Below, piece after piece: positions 1 through 7,806 of a stretch of DNA of 64,000 nucleotides. The notes beneath the pieces are model-generated. The model made no database searches. It was given only the letters and a program-made list of their open reading frames with translations, and was not told the origin of the DNA. The number at the start of each line of letters is the position of its first letter. Positions within the stretch are counted from its first letter, which is position 1. The DNA is from Spirillospora albida (lineage in GTDB: Bacteria > Actinomycetota > Actinomycetes > Streptosporangiales > Streptosporangiaceae): assembly GCF_000718255.1 (NCBI RefSeq), contig NZ_JOFJ01000004.1, forward strand, positions 124,001 to 188,000, given 5' to 3'. Both the position numbers and the translations under genes were made by a program.

Positions 1-1
1 C

Positions 2-421
2 TGGCCGGGCACGGCGCGGGGCGAGGAGGACGTCCCGGACGAGACGGCCGGCTCCACCCTGACCACCCAGGCGCTGCCGAAGGTGCCGGAACCGCCCGCC
101 GAGCCGGGACGGCATGTCGCGCCGCGGCCGGCCATCCCGGGGCGGCTCGAGGGGCCGCGCCCGGCGCAGCCTCCGGTGCGCCCCGCGCTCGACCCGCCGG
201 CGAAGCACGACCCACTGGCGAAGCACGACCCACTGGCGCCGCCCGACGTCGCGGACGCCGAGTCCGCCGCCCGGGACCAGAGCGACACCCTGCGGACCCA
301 GGAGGACGTGCGGAGGTTCATCGAGGAGCCCCCGGACGCCCCCGCCGAGGACGGCGACGGCGAGATCCTGCCCCGCTACGGCAAGCAGCCGCGCAAGGCC
401 GCACGGCATGGCGGTTCCTGA
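2..421 (+). CDS. C-terminal end of a Pro-rich protein (gene starts left of window)
   Basis: The reading frame is open from the window edge to TGA at 419-421, so only the tail of this protein is present. What is visible is hydrophilic and rich in Pro, Glu, Asp and Arg, with no membrane segment or recognisable domain. An 18-bp unit is tandemly duplicated at 200-217 and 218-235, giving the residues KHDPLA twice. The stop lies 14 bp inside the next gene, a flippase, so the two are probably translationally coupled. The composition resembles the cytoplasmic tail of a polysaccharide-cluster protein such as a chain-length regulator, but that is a guess from context only. Confidence 0.6.
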   Translation, partial: WPGTARGEEDVPDETAGSTLTTQALPKVPEPPAEPGRHVAPRPAIPGRLEGPRPAQPPVRPALDPPAKHDPLAKHDPLAPPDVADAESAARDQSDTLRTQEDVRRFIEEPPDAPAEDGDGEILPRYGKQPRKAARHGGS

Positions 422-2138
422 ACCGGGCGCGGCCCGAGCGGCCGCCGCCGGGGCCGGCGGGACCGAGGGCACGGGCGAGGCCGGTGGATCAGGTGGATCC
501 GGTGGGGCCAACCTGAACCGGCTGGCGCGCGGCGGTGCCCTCAACCTCGTGGGCGCCGCCGTCGCGGGCGTCCAGGGCCTCGCGCTGGTCTTCCTGATCG
601 CCCATCTGTACTCGCAGAAGATCGCCGGGACGTTCTTCGCCGCCACGTCGCTGTTCCTCATCCTGGCGGCGGTCGCGGGGCTCGGCACCGACGCGGGGCT
701 GCTGCGCTGGCTGCCCCGGCATCTCGCGCTCGGCGACCGGGCGGCCGCCCTGCGGACGGTGCCGGTCGCGCTCGTCCCGGTGCTGGCGACGGCCGCGGCC
801 GGCGCGCTGCTCCTCGCCCTCACCGCGTCATGGACGGCGGGCCACATCGGCGTGGACGACCCCGGCCAGGCCGCCGGCATGGTGCGGGTGCTGGCGGTGT
901 TCCTGCCGCTCGCGGCGGCGCAGGACGCGCTGCTGGCCGCCACCCGCGGCTACGGGTCGATGCGCCCGACCGTCCTCGTCGACAAGATCATCCGGCAGGC
1001 CGCGCAGGTCGCCGGGGTCATCGCGGCCGCCCTGTGGACCGAGGACGCCACCGCGCTGGCGCTGGCCTGGGCGGCGCCCTACCTGCCGTGCGTGATCATC
1101 GCCGCGCTCTGGTACCGGCGGATCAGGCGGGCGCACCACGCCACTTCGCCGCCCGTCCCGGCGGAACCGGTCGAGCCGATGTCGCCGCGGGCCCTCGCGG
1201 GCGGGTTCTGGCGGTTCACCGCGCCCCGCGCGGTCGCGCAGATCTGCCAGACCGCCTTCCAGCGCGCCGACATCGTGCTCGTCGCGGCGCTCAGCTCGCC
1301 CCGCGAGGCCGCGATCTACACCGCCGCCACCCGGTTCATCGTGATCAGCCAGCTGGCGACGCAGGCCGTGCAGAACGTCATGCAGCCCGCGGTGAGCCGG
1401 CTGATGGCGCTCGGCGACCGGGCCGGCGCGGGCCGCGTGTTCGCGGTGTGCGCGTCGTGGAACCTCGCCCTGGCCTGGCCGGTGCATCTCGCCGTCGCCG
1501 TCGGGGCGCCCGTCTACATCGGGGCGTTCGGCGGCGGCTACCGAGGGGACGGCGAGTTCGTCACGGTGATCCTCGCCGGCGCCATGCTGGTCGCGACCGC
1601 GACCGGCGCCCGCGACGTGATGCTGCTCATGGCCGGCCGCAGCGGGCTCAGCCTCGTGAACCAGAGCACCGCGCTCGGCGTGACGATCATGCTGAACGTC
1701 CTGCTGATCCCCCCGTTCGGGATCGTCGGGGCGGCGCTGGCGCGGGCGTGCGGGCTGCTCGTCCGGACGCTGATGGCGCTCGTCCAGGTCCGCAGGATCC
1801 TCGGCATGAGCCCGGCGGGCGCGGGGCTGGCCTGGGCGGCGGCGGCCGCGCTGACCTCTTTCGGGGCGCTGCCGCTCGCGCTGCGGCTCGCCTTCGGCTC
1901 CTCCGCCGGCACCCTGGTCTTCGCCCTGATCCCCGGAAGCATCCTCTACCTTGCCCTACTCTGGGTCGGCCGGGAACGGCTGGCCCTGACCGCCTTCGCG
2001 GCACTGCTGCCGGGACGGCGCGGCCGCGGCGCCCGCACTCCGGCGCCCGGCTCCACCGCCGGGAGCGCGGCCGACACCACAGCCGATCCGGCACCCGCCA
2101 CGACATCTGCCAGGAGCGTCCATGTCCACGGGAATTGA
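408..2138 (+). CDS. Wzx/MurJ-like polysaccharide flippase
   Basis: Predicted 576-residue polytopic membrane protein of the MATE/Wzx (lipid-linked oligosaccharide flippase) fold, expected to move an undecaprenyl-linked repeat unit across the membrane. The start is taken as ATG 408, after which a Gly/Ala-rich leader of about 40 residues precedes the first hydrophobic helix near residue 45. About 12-14 hydrophobic stretches follow, and the last 30 residues are an Ala/Thr/Pro-rich tail. The region upstream of 408 in this frame is an Arg-rich antisense-like translation, so the longer open frame is rejected. It overlaps the previous stop and the next start (17 bp), which suggests one operon. The substrate cannot be deduced, but neighbouring RmlB and sugar-transferase genes point to a surface glycan. 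Confidence 0.8.
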   Translation: MAVPEPGAARAAAAGAGGTEGTGEAGGSGGSGGANLNRLARGGALNLVGAAVAGVQGLALVFLIAHLYSQKIAGTFFAATSLFLILAAVAGLGTDAGLLRWLPRHLALGDRAAALRTVPVALVPVLATAAAGALLLALTASWTAGHIGVDDPGQAAGMVRVLAVFLPLAAAQDALLAATRGYGSMRPTVLVDKIIRQAAQVAGVIAAALWTEDATALALAWAAPYLPCVIIAALWYRRIRRAHHATSPPVPAEPVEPMSPRALAGGFWRFTAPRAVAQICQTAFQRADIVLVAALSSPREAAIYTAATRFIVISQLATQAVQNVMQPAVSRLMALGDRAGAGRVFAVCASWNLALAWPVHLAVAVGAPVYIGAFGGGYRGDGEFVTVILAGAMLVATATGARDVMLLMAGRSGLSLVNQSTALGVTIMLNVLLIPPFGIVGAALARACGLLVRTLMALVQVRRILGMSPAGAGLAWAAAAALTSFGALPLALRLAFGSSAGTLVFALIPGSILYLALLWVGRERLALTAFAALLPGRRGRGARTPAPGSTAGSAADTTADPAPATTSARSVHVHGN

Positions 2139-3441
2139 CCAAGTCCGCCGAAAGTCCCGCGCGGTGCTGCGCAAGACCGGCCTCGCACCGAGCGGGCCGG
2201 TGTACGGGCGCCTGGTGGACGCCGGCCGCTCCCTGCCGATCCCGGCCGGCGCGCGCGTCGCGGTGTCCACCGCCGTGCTGCGCCGCCCGTGGCGGGTGCC
2301 CGTCCGCTTCGACCGGCTGCTGGTCGGGGCGCAGGGCGGCTGGACGGCCCGCGAGTTCGCCGACCGCACCGGGGACCTCCTCTGGCCGTCCACCCCGTTC
2401 CTGGAGGGCCCGCACGTCGGGCTCCTGCGGCTCGCCGACGAGTACGGCGAGCTGTCGGACGAGCAGATCCTCGACAGCGGCTACGGGCGGCTCGGGCTGC
2501 GCTGCATCGAGGCCGGCGGCAACTACTTCGGCGGCACCGACGAGGCCGGCGTCCTCGCCGCCGCCCGCGCGTTCATCGCCCGCTACCGGGGCGAGGCCGC
2601 CCCGGACGGCGCCCCCCGCCCGCAGCAGAGCGGCCCGCAGGACCCGGTGCTCGTCGCGCCCGTCCGCGGCTCCGACCGGTTCCAGATCCTGGACGGCCAC
2701 CACCGGCTCGCGATCGCCGCGATGGGCGGCGCCACCGGCGCGCACGTCGTGGCGAAATGGCTGCCGGTCACCACCCCCCTCCAGGACCTCCTGCTCAAGA
2801 TGAGCTGGCTGGACGGCACCCACGAGCTCTACCAGCCGATCGACGCGCCCGAGCTGCGGTCCGGCTGGACGACCGTGCGGCGGTGCACCGACCGGCTCGA
2901 CAAGATCACCGCGTTCCTCGGCGAGCGCGGCCTCACCGGCGGCCGCTACCTGGACGTCGCCAGCTGCTACGGCTGGTTCGTCGCGCAGATGGCCGCGCGG
3001 GGCTTCACCGCCGAGGGCATCGAGCGCGACCCGCTCGCCGTCCCGCTCGGCCGGGCCGTGTACGGCCTCCCGGACGGGGTGATCACGTCCGGCGACTGCG
3101 TCGACTTCCTGAACGGCCATGACGCGGGCCGCTGGGACGTGGTGTCGTGCTTCAGCCTGCTGCACCACTTCGTCCTCGGACGGGGCGCCGTCAGCGCCGA
3201 GGAGCTGATCCGCCTCCTCGACCGCGCCACCGGCCGGGTGCTGTTCTTCGACACCGGCCAGGACAACGAGGCCTGGTTCGCCGAGTCGCTGCGCGGCTGG
3301 AGCCCCGCCCGGGTCGAGGCGTTCCTCCGCGAGAACACGACGTTCGACGAGATCATCGACCTCGGCCCGGACGACGACGCGCGACCGCCCTACGAGGACA
3401 ACTACGGGCGGCACCTGTTCGCCTGCGTCCGCTCCGCATGA
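2122..3441 (+). CDS. ParB/sulfiredoxin-like domain fused to SAM-dependent methyltransferase
   Basis: 439 residues. The C-terminal half is a class I methyltransferase: the glycine loop region begins YLDVASCYGWF near residue 276 and an acidic residue follows about 25 residues later. VVSCFSLLHHF near 340 matches the motif IV region. The N-terminal half contains ILDGHHRLAI near residue 188, the signature of ParB/Srx-like (ParBc) domains that bind or hydrolyse nucleotides. The ATG lies 17 bp inside the flippase gene and the TGA overlaps the next start (ATGA), so it is tightly coupled to the glycan genes. A role in modifying a sugar or lipid intermediate is inference. No signal peptide or membrane helix is seen. 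Confidence 0.7.
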   Translation: MSTGIDQVRRKSRAVLRKTGLAPSGPVYGRLVDAGRSLPIPAGARVAVSTAVLRRPWRVPVRFDRLLVGAQGGWTAREFADRTGDLLWPSTPFLEGPHVGLLRLADEYGELSDEQILDSGYGRLGLRCIEAGGNYFGGTDEAGVLAAARAFIARYRGEAAPDGAPRPQQSGPQDPVLVAPVRGSDRFQILDGHHRLAIAAMGGATGAHVVAKWLPVTTPLQDLLLKMSWLDGTHELYQPIDAPELRSGWTTVRRCTDRLDKITAFLGERGLTGGRYLDVASCYGWFVAQMAARGFTAEGIERDPLAVPLGRAVYGLPDGVITSGDCVDFLNGHDAGRWDVVSCFSLLHHFVLGRGAVSAEELIRLLDRATGRVLFFDTGQDNEAWFAESLRGWSPARVEAFLRENTTFDEIIDLGPDDDARPPYEDNYGRHLFACVRSA

Positions 3442-4760
3442 TCGCCGCACGCCGTTCCATCGTCGCGCTCCTGGTCCCCTCCCTGGTCCTGACAGCGGCG
3501 GCGTGCGATCGAGGCAAGATCGAAGAGCAGCGGGTCGCGCCGCCGCCGTCCGCGCCCCCCGCGGGCTCGGCCGGCGGCCAGAGCGGCATCGTGTGGTCGA
3601 GCGGCCTGAACGGAAACGGCCAGCTCGGCCGTAAGGCCGCCGACCTCGACCCCTCCCTCGCCCCGGTCACGGGGCCGGACGGCAAGACGCCGCTCGGCGG
3701 CGTCGTGGCGATCGCCGGCGGCGGCCGGCACTCCATCGCCGTGCTGTCCGACGGCAATGTCGTCGCGTGGGGCGCCAACGACCGCGGCCAGCTCGGCAAC
3801 GGCACCACCCGCGACAGCGCGGTGCCCGTCCCGGTCCGCGCCCCGGCGGGCGAGCCCGGACGCCTCGGCCAGGTCGTCGCCATCAGCGCCAACAGCGACT
3901 TCTCCATGGCGCTGCGCCGCGACGGCACGGTCGTCGCCTGGGGCGAGGGCGGCTCCGGGCAGCGCGGCGACGGCCGGATGAAGACCACCCCGCTGCCGAA
4001 CCTCGTCCGCACACCGGACGCCAGGCGGCCGCTCACCGGCATCACCGCGATCGCCGCCGACGGCCGCACGGAGCTCGCGCTGCGCCGCGACGGCCGCGTC
4101 TTCGCCTGGGGCGCCAACAAGTTCGGCATGGTCGGCGACGGCACGGTCAAGACCCGCCCGCTGCCGGTACCGGTGCGCGGCCAGGGAGGCACGGCCCCGC
4201 TCGGCGGGGTCGCGCGGATCGCGATCGGCGGCCAGCACGGCCTCGCCCTCCTGCGCGACGGCCGCGTCCTGGCCTGGGGCCGCAACGAGAAGGGCCAGCT
4301 CGGCGACGGCTCCGGCACCGACCGGCGGCTTCCCGGGCCCGTCAAGGGCGTCCGGGGCGCCGGGCGGCTGTCCGGCGTCATCGCCATCTCGGCGGCCGAG
4401 AAGCACAACTACGCCCTGCGCAAGGACGGCACGGCCGTCGCGTGGGGCAACAACACCGCCGGGCAGCTCGGCGACGGCACCCTCACCCAGCGCGGCGTCC
4501 CCGTCGTGATGGTCAGCGGGCACGGCCCGACGCTGCGCGGCGTCCAGCAGGTGCACGCGGGCGAGGCGTACGGGGCCGCGATCTTATCGGACGGGACCCC
4601 GATGACCTGGGGCGCCGGCGGCCGCGGCCAGCTCGGCTCGGGGAACCGGGTGGCGCGCAGCCGGCCGGGCCCGCTGGTGATGACCCACGGCGCCACACCC
4701 GAGAAGGTGCTGACGGCGGCCGTGGGCGAACGTCACCTGCTGCTGCTGATGCGGCCCTAG
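3438..4760 (+). CDS. RCC1-repeat beta-propeller lipoprotein
   Basis: 440 residues starting at ATG 3438, four bases inside the previous gene. Residues 1-22 form a short hydrophobic signal ending LVLTAAAC, so Cys23 is a probable lipid-anchor site. The mature part has seven repeats of about 52 residues, each with a core like VVAWGANDRGQLGNG, the hallmark of RCC1/ATS1 propellers, and seven repeats would close one seven-bladed ring. Bacterial extracellular RCC1 proteins are mostly of unknown function. Secretion and the position behind a flippase suggest a cell-surface binding role. It ends convergently against the next gene, and the two stop codons share the same CTAG. Confidence 0.82.
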   Translation: MIAARRSIVALLVPSLVLTAAACDRGKIEEQRVAPPPSAPPAGSAGGQSGIVWSSGLNGNGQLGRKAADLDPSLAPVTGPDGKTPLGGVVAIAGGGRHSIAVLSDGNVVAWGANDRGQLGNGTTRDSAVPVPVRAPAGEPGRLGQVVAISANSDFSMALRRDGTVVAWGEGGSGQRGDGRMKTTPLPNLVRTPDARRPLTGITAIAADGRTELALRRDGRVFAWGANKFGMVGDGTVKTRPLPVPVRGQGGTAPLGGVARIAIGGQHGLALLRDGRVLAWGRNEKGQLGDGSGTDRRLPGPVKGVRGAGRLSGVIAISAAEKHNYALRKDGTAVAWGNNTAGQLGDGTLTQRGVPVVMVSGHGPTLRGVQQVHAGEAYGAAILSDGTPMTWGAGGRGQLGSGNRVARSRPGPLVMTHGATPEKVLTAAVGERHLLLLMRP

Positions 4761-5635
4761 CTCTTCTCGCCGTCCTGCCCCGGGGTTCCGGGCGCCTGCG
4801 GGGCGTCCGGCTTCGGGGCGTCCGGGGCGGGGGCCGCCGGGGCGGGAGCGCCCGGCCGGGGCGCCTCGGCGCCGGGGCCGGCGGGCGGTCCCGCCGGGGC
4901 GCCCGCGGGAACGGCCTGCGCCGGTGCGGGCGCGGCCTGCTTGCGGCGCCGCATCAGCAGGAAGCCGCCGCCCGCGCCCGCGAGGACCACCACGGCACCG
5001 CCGGCGAGGAGGTAGCCGATCGGGAGGCCGTCGTCCTTCTTCGCCTCCTTCTCGGCCTTCGAACCGGTCGCGGGACCGGTCGGCTGCGACTCGGCGAGGG
5101 TGCGCTCGATCGGCTCCTCCTCCGGCGCGGGCTTGCCGTCGTTGCTCCGCTTGGTGGCCTGCGGCGGGGCGTTCTTCGAGACCGGCAGCGTCCGGATGAA
5201 GGCGATCAGCGCGTGGTCGGGCTTGCCCGGGTACGCCTTCACCGCCTTGCCGTAGGCGGTGTTCACCTGGGTCTTCGGCAGCGTGGTGGACGCCACCCGC
5301 AGCTGGTCCCCGGCGAGGACGGCGTAGGTGCCCTTGCGCTCCAGCCGGCCCGGGAGCTGCGCCAGGATCCGCGCGGCGTCGTTCCCCGCGGGGACCACCA
5401 CGACGAACACCGGCACGGCCCGGCCCTGCGCGGTGCGGAGCAGGTCGAGCGCCCGGTCCGTCCGCAGGTACCTGGCCTTGGAGTCGACGTGGTAGCCGCT
5501 CTCGGTGACGTCCTCGACGATCGCGTCGAGGTCGACCTCCGCCTGAGCGGGGCCCGCGGCGAGGCCGAGCGTCGCCGTACCGACGGCCAGGGCGAGGGTC
5601 CCGGACGCGGCGATGCGGCGGGGAGTGGATTTCAC
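4757..5635 (-). CDS. Secreted single-pass membrane protein, TPM-like
   Basis: 292 residues from GTG 5635, preceded by AAAGGAG at good spacing. A Sec signal is visible (residues 1-32, ending AQA). An alpha/beta region of about 130 residues follows, with alternating hydrophobic strands (VPVFVVVVPAG) resembling a shortened TPM-type extracellular domain. After an acidic linker there is one transmembrane helix at about 205-226, then RRRK and a Pro/Ala-rich cytoplasmic tail of about 60 residues. The topology is domain outside, tail inside. The domain name is tentative because the usual TPM motifs are not clear. It runs opposite to the upstream glycan operon and shares a stop palindrome with the RCC1 gene. 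Confidence 0.65.
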   Translation of the reverse strand: MKSTPRRIAASGTLALAVGTATLGLAAGPAQAEVDLDAIVEDVTESGYHVDSKARYLRTDRALDLLRTAQGRAVPVFVVVVPAGNDAARILAQLPGRLERKGTYAVLAGDQLRVASTTLPKTQVNTAYGKAVKAYPGKPDHALIAFIRTLPVSKNAPPQATKRSNDGKPAPEEEPIERTLAESQPTGPATGSKAEKEAKKDDGLPIGYLLAGGAVVVLAGAGGGFLLMRRRKQAAPAPAQAVPAGAPAGPPAGPGAEAPRPGAPAPAAPAPDAPKPDAPQAPGTPGQDGEKS

Positions 5636-5696
5636 GGGCTGGGCTCCTTTGACACGCGTGCGGAAGGCGGAGGGTCGGGCGGGGCGGGGGCGGGCG

Positions 5697-6593
5697 TCAG
5701 ATGCCGCGCCCCCGGGTGTGGAGGGCGAGCAGGACCCGTTTGCCCGAGACCGCGCCGGAGGCGACGGCGAGAGCGAACGGGACGCGCCGCTCGGCGGGGT
5801 TGGCCCTGAGGGCGCGGGCGGACCAGCGGAGGGCGTCCCGGCGGCGGCCGACGGTGGCGCAGCCGAACGCGAGCTGGCCGTAGACGCGGGCGGCGGCGCC
5901 GGGGACGCGGGCGATCTCCGGGTAGTGCTCCAGGAACCACTCCAGGGCGGCGACCTTCGTCTCCCACGCCTGCGCGTAGTAGGAGGTCAGGCCCCACAGG
6001 ACGCGGACGTACGGCTCGTCGACGTTCAGGACGGGGTGGCGGCGGGCGGCGCGGAGGGCGAGGTCCCAGTCCTCACCCTGGGCGCCGGGGATCGACTCGT
6101 CCACCATGCCGATCTCGATCAGCGGCGCGCGGCGCGCGACGTAGGTGGAGGAGTGGACGCTCATCATCCGGTCGCGGATCAGGGCGTCGTAGGTGACGCG
6201 GCCGGTTCCGGCCAGCCGGGGCAGCTCCCGGCCATCGAAGTCGATCATGATTCCAGTGCTGCACAGCACGGCGTCCGGCTCGGCCTCCAGGGCCGCGACC
6301 TGGGCGGTCAGCTTGCCGGGCAGCCACTGGTCGTCGTCGTCGCAGAACGCCACGAGGTCGGTGTCGAGGGCCTGGATGCCGCTGTTGCGGGCGCCGGCGA
6401 GGCCAGGACCGCGGGTGTTGGCGATCACCGTGACCCGGTCGGACGCGAGCCCCGGGTCGGGCTCGGCCCGGTCGAACACGACGACGGCCCGCAGGTCGCC
6501 CGCGTATTCCTGGGCCAGGACGGACTCCAGCGCACGGCGGAGCAGCTCCGGGCGGTCGTGCGTGGGGAGCACCACTCCGACGGATGGTGGCAT
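5697..6593 (-). CDS. Family 2 (GT-A) glycosyltransferase
   Basis: 298 residues. The N-terminal GT-A fold is clear: VGVVLPTHDRPELLRRALES at the start, ARNSGIQA near 65, and the metal-binding acidic cluster FCDDDDQWLPG near residue 80. A Trp-Asp pair (GEDWDLALRA) near 170 fits the catalytic-base region. No transmembrane helix is evident, so it is a soluble or peripheral enzyme using a nucleotide sugar. The ATG at 6593 has GGGAAGG upstream; the longer frame adds 28 unlikely residues. It lies downstream of rmlB on the same strand and probably belongs to the same polysaccharide locus. Donor and acceptor are unknown. Confidence 0.85.
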   Translation of the reverse strand: MPPSVGVVLPTHDRPELLRRALESVLAQEYAGDLRAVVVFDRAEPDPGLASDRVTVIANTRGPGLAGARNSGIQALDTDLVAFCDDDDQWLPGKLTAQVAALEAEPDAVLCSTGIMIDFDGRELPRLAGTGRVTYDALIRDRMMSVHSSTYVARRAPLIEIGMVDESIPGAQGEDWDLALRAARRHPVLNVDEPYVRVLWGLTSYYAQAWETKVAALEWFLEHYPEIARVPGAAARVYGQLAFGCATVGRRRDALRWSARALRANPAERRVPFALAVASGAVSGKRVLLALHTRGRGI

Positions 6594-6679
6594 GACACCT
6601 TCCCTGCTGTTGATCGCGTCCTGGGGGCTGCGCGCCGCCTGTGGCATTGTCGCGCGTCCGGAGCCCCCGGACATCAAAG

Positions 6680-6698
6680 GTACCTATTCGTTAGGTAC
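6680..6698 (-). repeat. Perfect 7-bp inverted repeat between rmlB and the GT gene
   Basis: GTACCTA and TAGGTAC are separated by five bases (TTCGT). The site lies downstream of the rmlB stop and about 90 bp upstream of the glycosyltransferase start. It could be a weak terminator or an operator for the GT gene. No T-run follows it, so its role is open. Confidence 0.35.
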
Positions 6699-6724
6699 GC
6701 CCCGTCCATGGCGACCTGCGGTGA

Positions 6725-7732
6725 TCACCCGCTTCGGCCGTCGTCCTCGGCGCGCTTCTTCAGCGGCTCCCACCAGGTGCGGTTCGCCGCGTACCAGCGG
6801 ATGGTCTCGGCGAGGCCGTCCTCGAACGCCACCTCCGGGACGTACCCGAGCGCCCGGACCCCGGCGTCGGACAGCGAGTAGCGGCGGTCGTGGCCCTTGC
6901 GGTCCGGGACGCGCTCCACCATGTCCCATCCGGCGCCGAGCGCGTCGAGGATCCGCCCGGTCAGCTCCAGGTTCGTCAGCTCCGCCGTCCCGGCGATGTG
7001 GTAGATCCCGCCCGGTGCGCCCCGCTCCGCGACCGCCTGGACGCCCCGGCAGTGATCGGCGACGTGGATCCAGTCCCGGACGTTGCCGCCGTCCCCGTAC
7101 AGCGGGACGGCCCGGCCGTCCAGCAGATGCGTGACGAACAGCGAGATGATCTTCTCGGGGTACTGGTGGGGCCCGTAGTTGTTGCCGCAGCGCGTGATGC
7201 TGACCGGCAGGCCGTGCGTGCGGGCGTAGGCGCGGGCCATCAGGTCGCCGCCCGCCTTGGACGCCGCGTACGGCGAGTTCGGAGCGAGCGGGGCGTCCTC
7301 GCCCCAGGAGCCCTTCTCTATGCTGCCGTAGACCTCGTCGGTGGACACCTGGACGACCCGCGGGGTCCCCGCCTCCAGGCATGCCTGCAGGAGCGTCTGC
7401 GTCCCCAGGACGTTCGTCCGGGTGAACGCCCCGGCGCTCTCGATCGACCGGTCGACGTGCGACTCCGCCGCGAAGTTCAGCACCGCGTCGTGGCCCGGCA
7501 CGATTTCGGCCAGCAGCCCCGCGTCGCATACGTCGCCGTGCACGAACGCGTACCGGCCCTCGGCCGGCTCCAGGTTCGCGAGGTTCCCCGCGTACGTCAG
7601 CGCGTCCAGGACGGTGATCTCGGCGCCGGCCCATGCGGGGTACTCCCCCGCCGCGAGTGCCCGGACGTACTGTGAGCCGATGAAACCGGCGCCGCCCGCC
7701 ACCAGCACGCGCGGGACGGAACGCCTGCTCAC
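6725..7732 (-). CDS. rmlB: dTDP-glucose 4,6-dehydratase
   Basis: 335 residues, the normal length for RmlB/RfbB. It converts dTDP-glucose to dTDP-4-keto-6-deoxyglucose, the precursor of rhamnose and other deoxysugars. The NAD-binding GGAGFIGS is at residues 13-20. The catalytic STDEVYG (Asp-Glu dehydratase pair) is near 131 and the YAASK Tyr/Lys pair near 155. CGNNYGPHQYPEK and RDWIHVADHC are also typical. rmlA, rmlC and rmlD are not in the window, so either they are elsewhere or another deoxysugar is made. It sits between a GT2 gene and the cysDN pair, all on the minus strand. Confidence 0.93.
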   Translation of the reverse strand: MSRRSVPRVLVAGGAGFIGSQYVRALAAGEYPAWAGAEITVLDALTYAGNLANLEPAEGRYAFVHGDVCDAGLLAEIVPGHDAVLNFAAESHVDRSIESAGAFTRTNVLGTQTLLQACLEAGTPRVVQVSTDEVYGSIEKGSWGEDAPLAPNSPYAASKAGGDLMARAYARTHGLPVSITRCGNNYGPHQYPEKIISLFVTHLLDGRAVPLYGDGGNVRDWIHVADHCRGVQAVAERGAPGGIYHIAGTAELTNLELTGRILDALGAGWDMVERVPDRKGHDRRYSLSDAGVRALGYVPEVAFEDGLAETIRWYAANRTWWEPLKKRAEDDGRSG

Positions 7733-7743
7733 GGGGCCTCCAG

Positions 7744-7783
7744 AGGTGCCGATGCCGGGTTTACCCAGACATTACCGGCACCT
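7744..7783 (-). terminator. Nested hairpin between cysN and rmlB
   Basis: AGGTGCCG (7744-7751) pairs perfectly with CGGCACCT (7776-7783), and the loop contains a smaller palindrome GGGTTTACCC. It lies 24 bases past the cysN stop and just before rmlB, so it may terminate or attenuate cysDN transcription. No clear T-run is present. Confidence 0.45.
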
Positions 7784-7806
7784 ACCGGAGGCTCCGTCCC
7801 GTCCCG

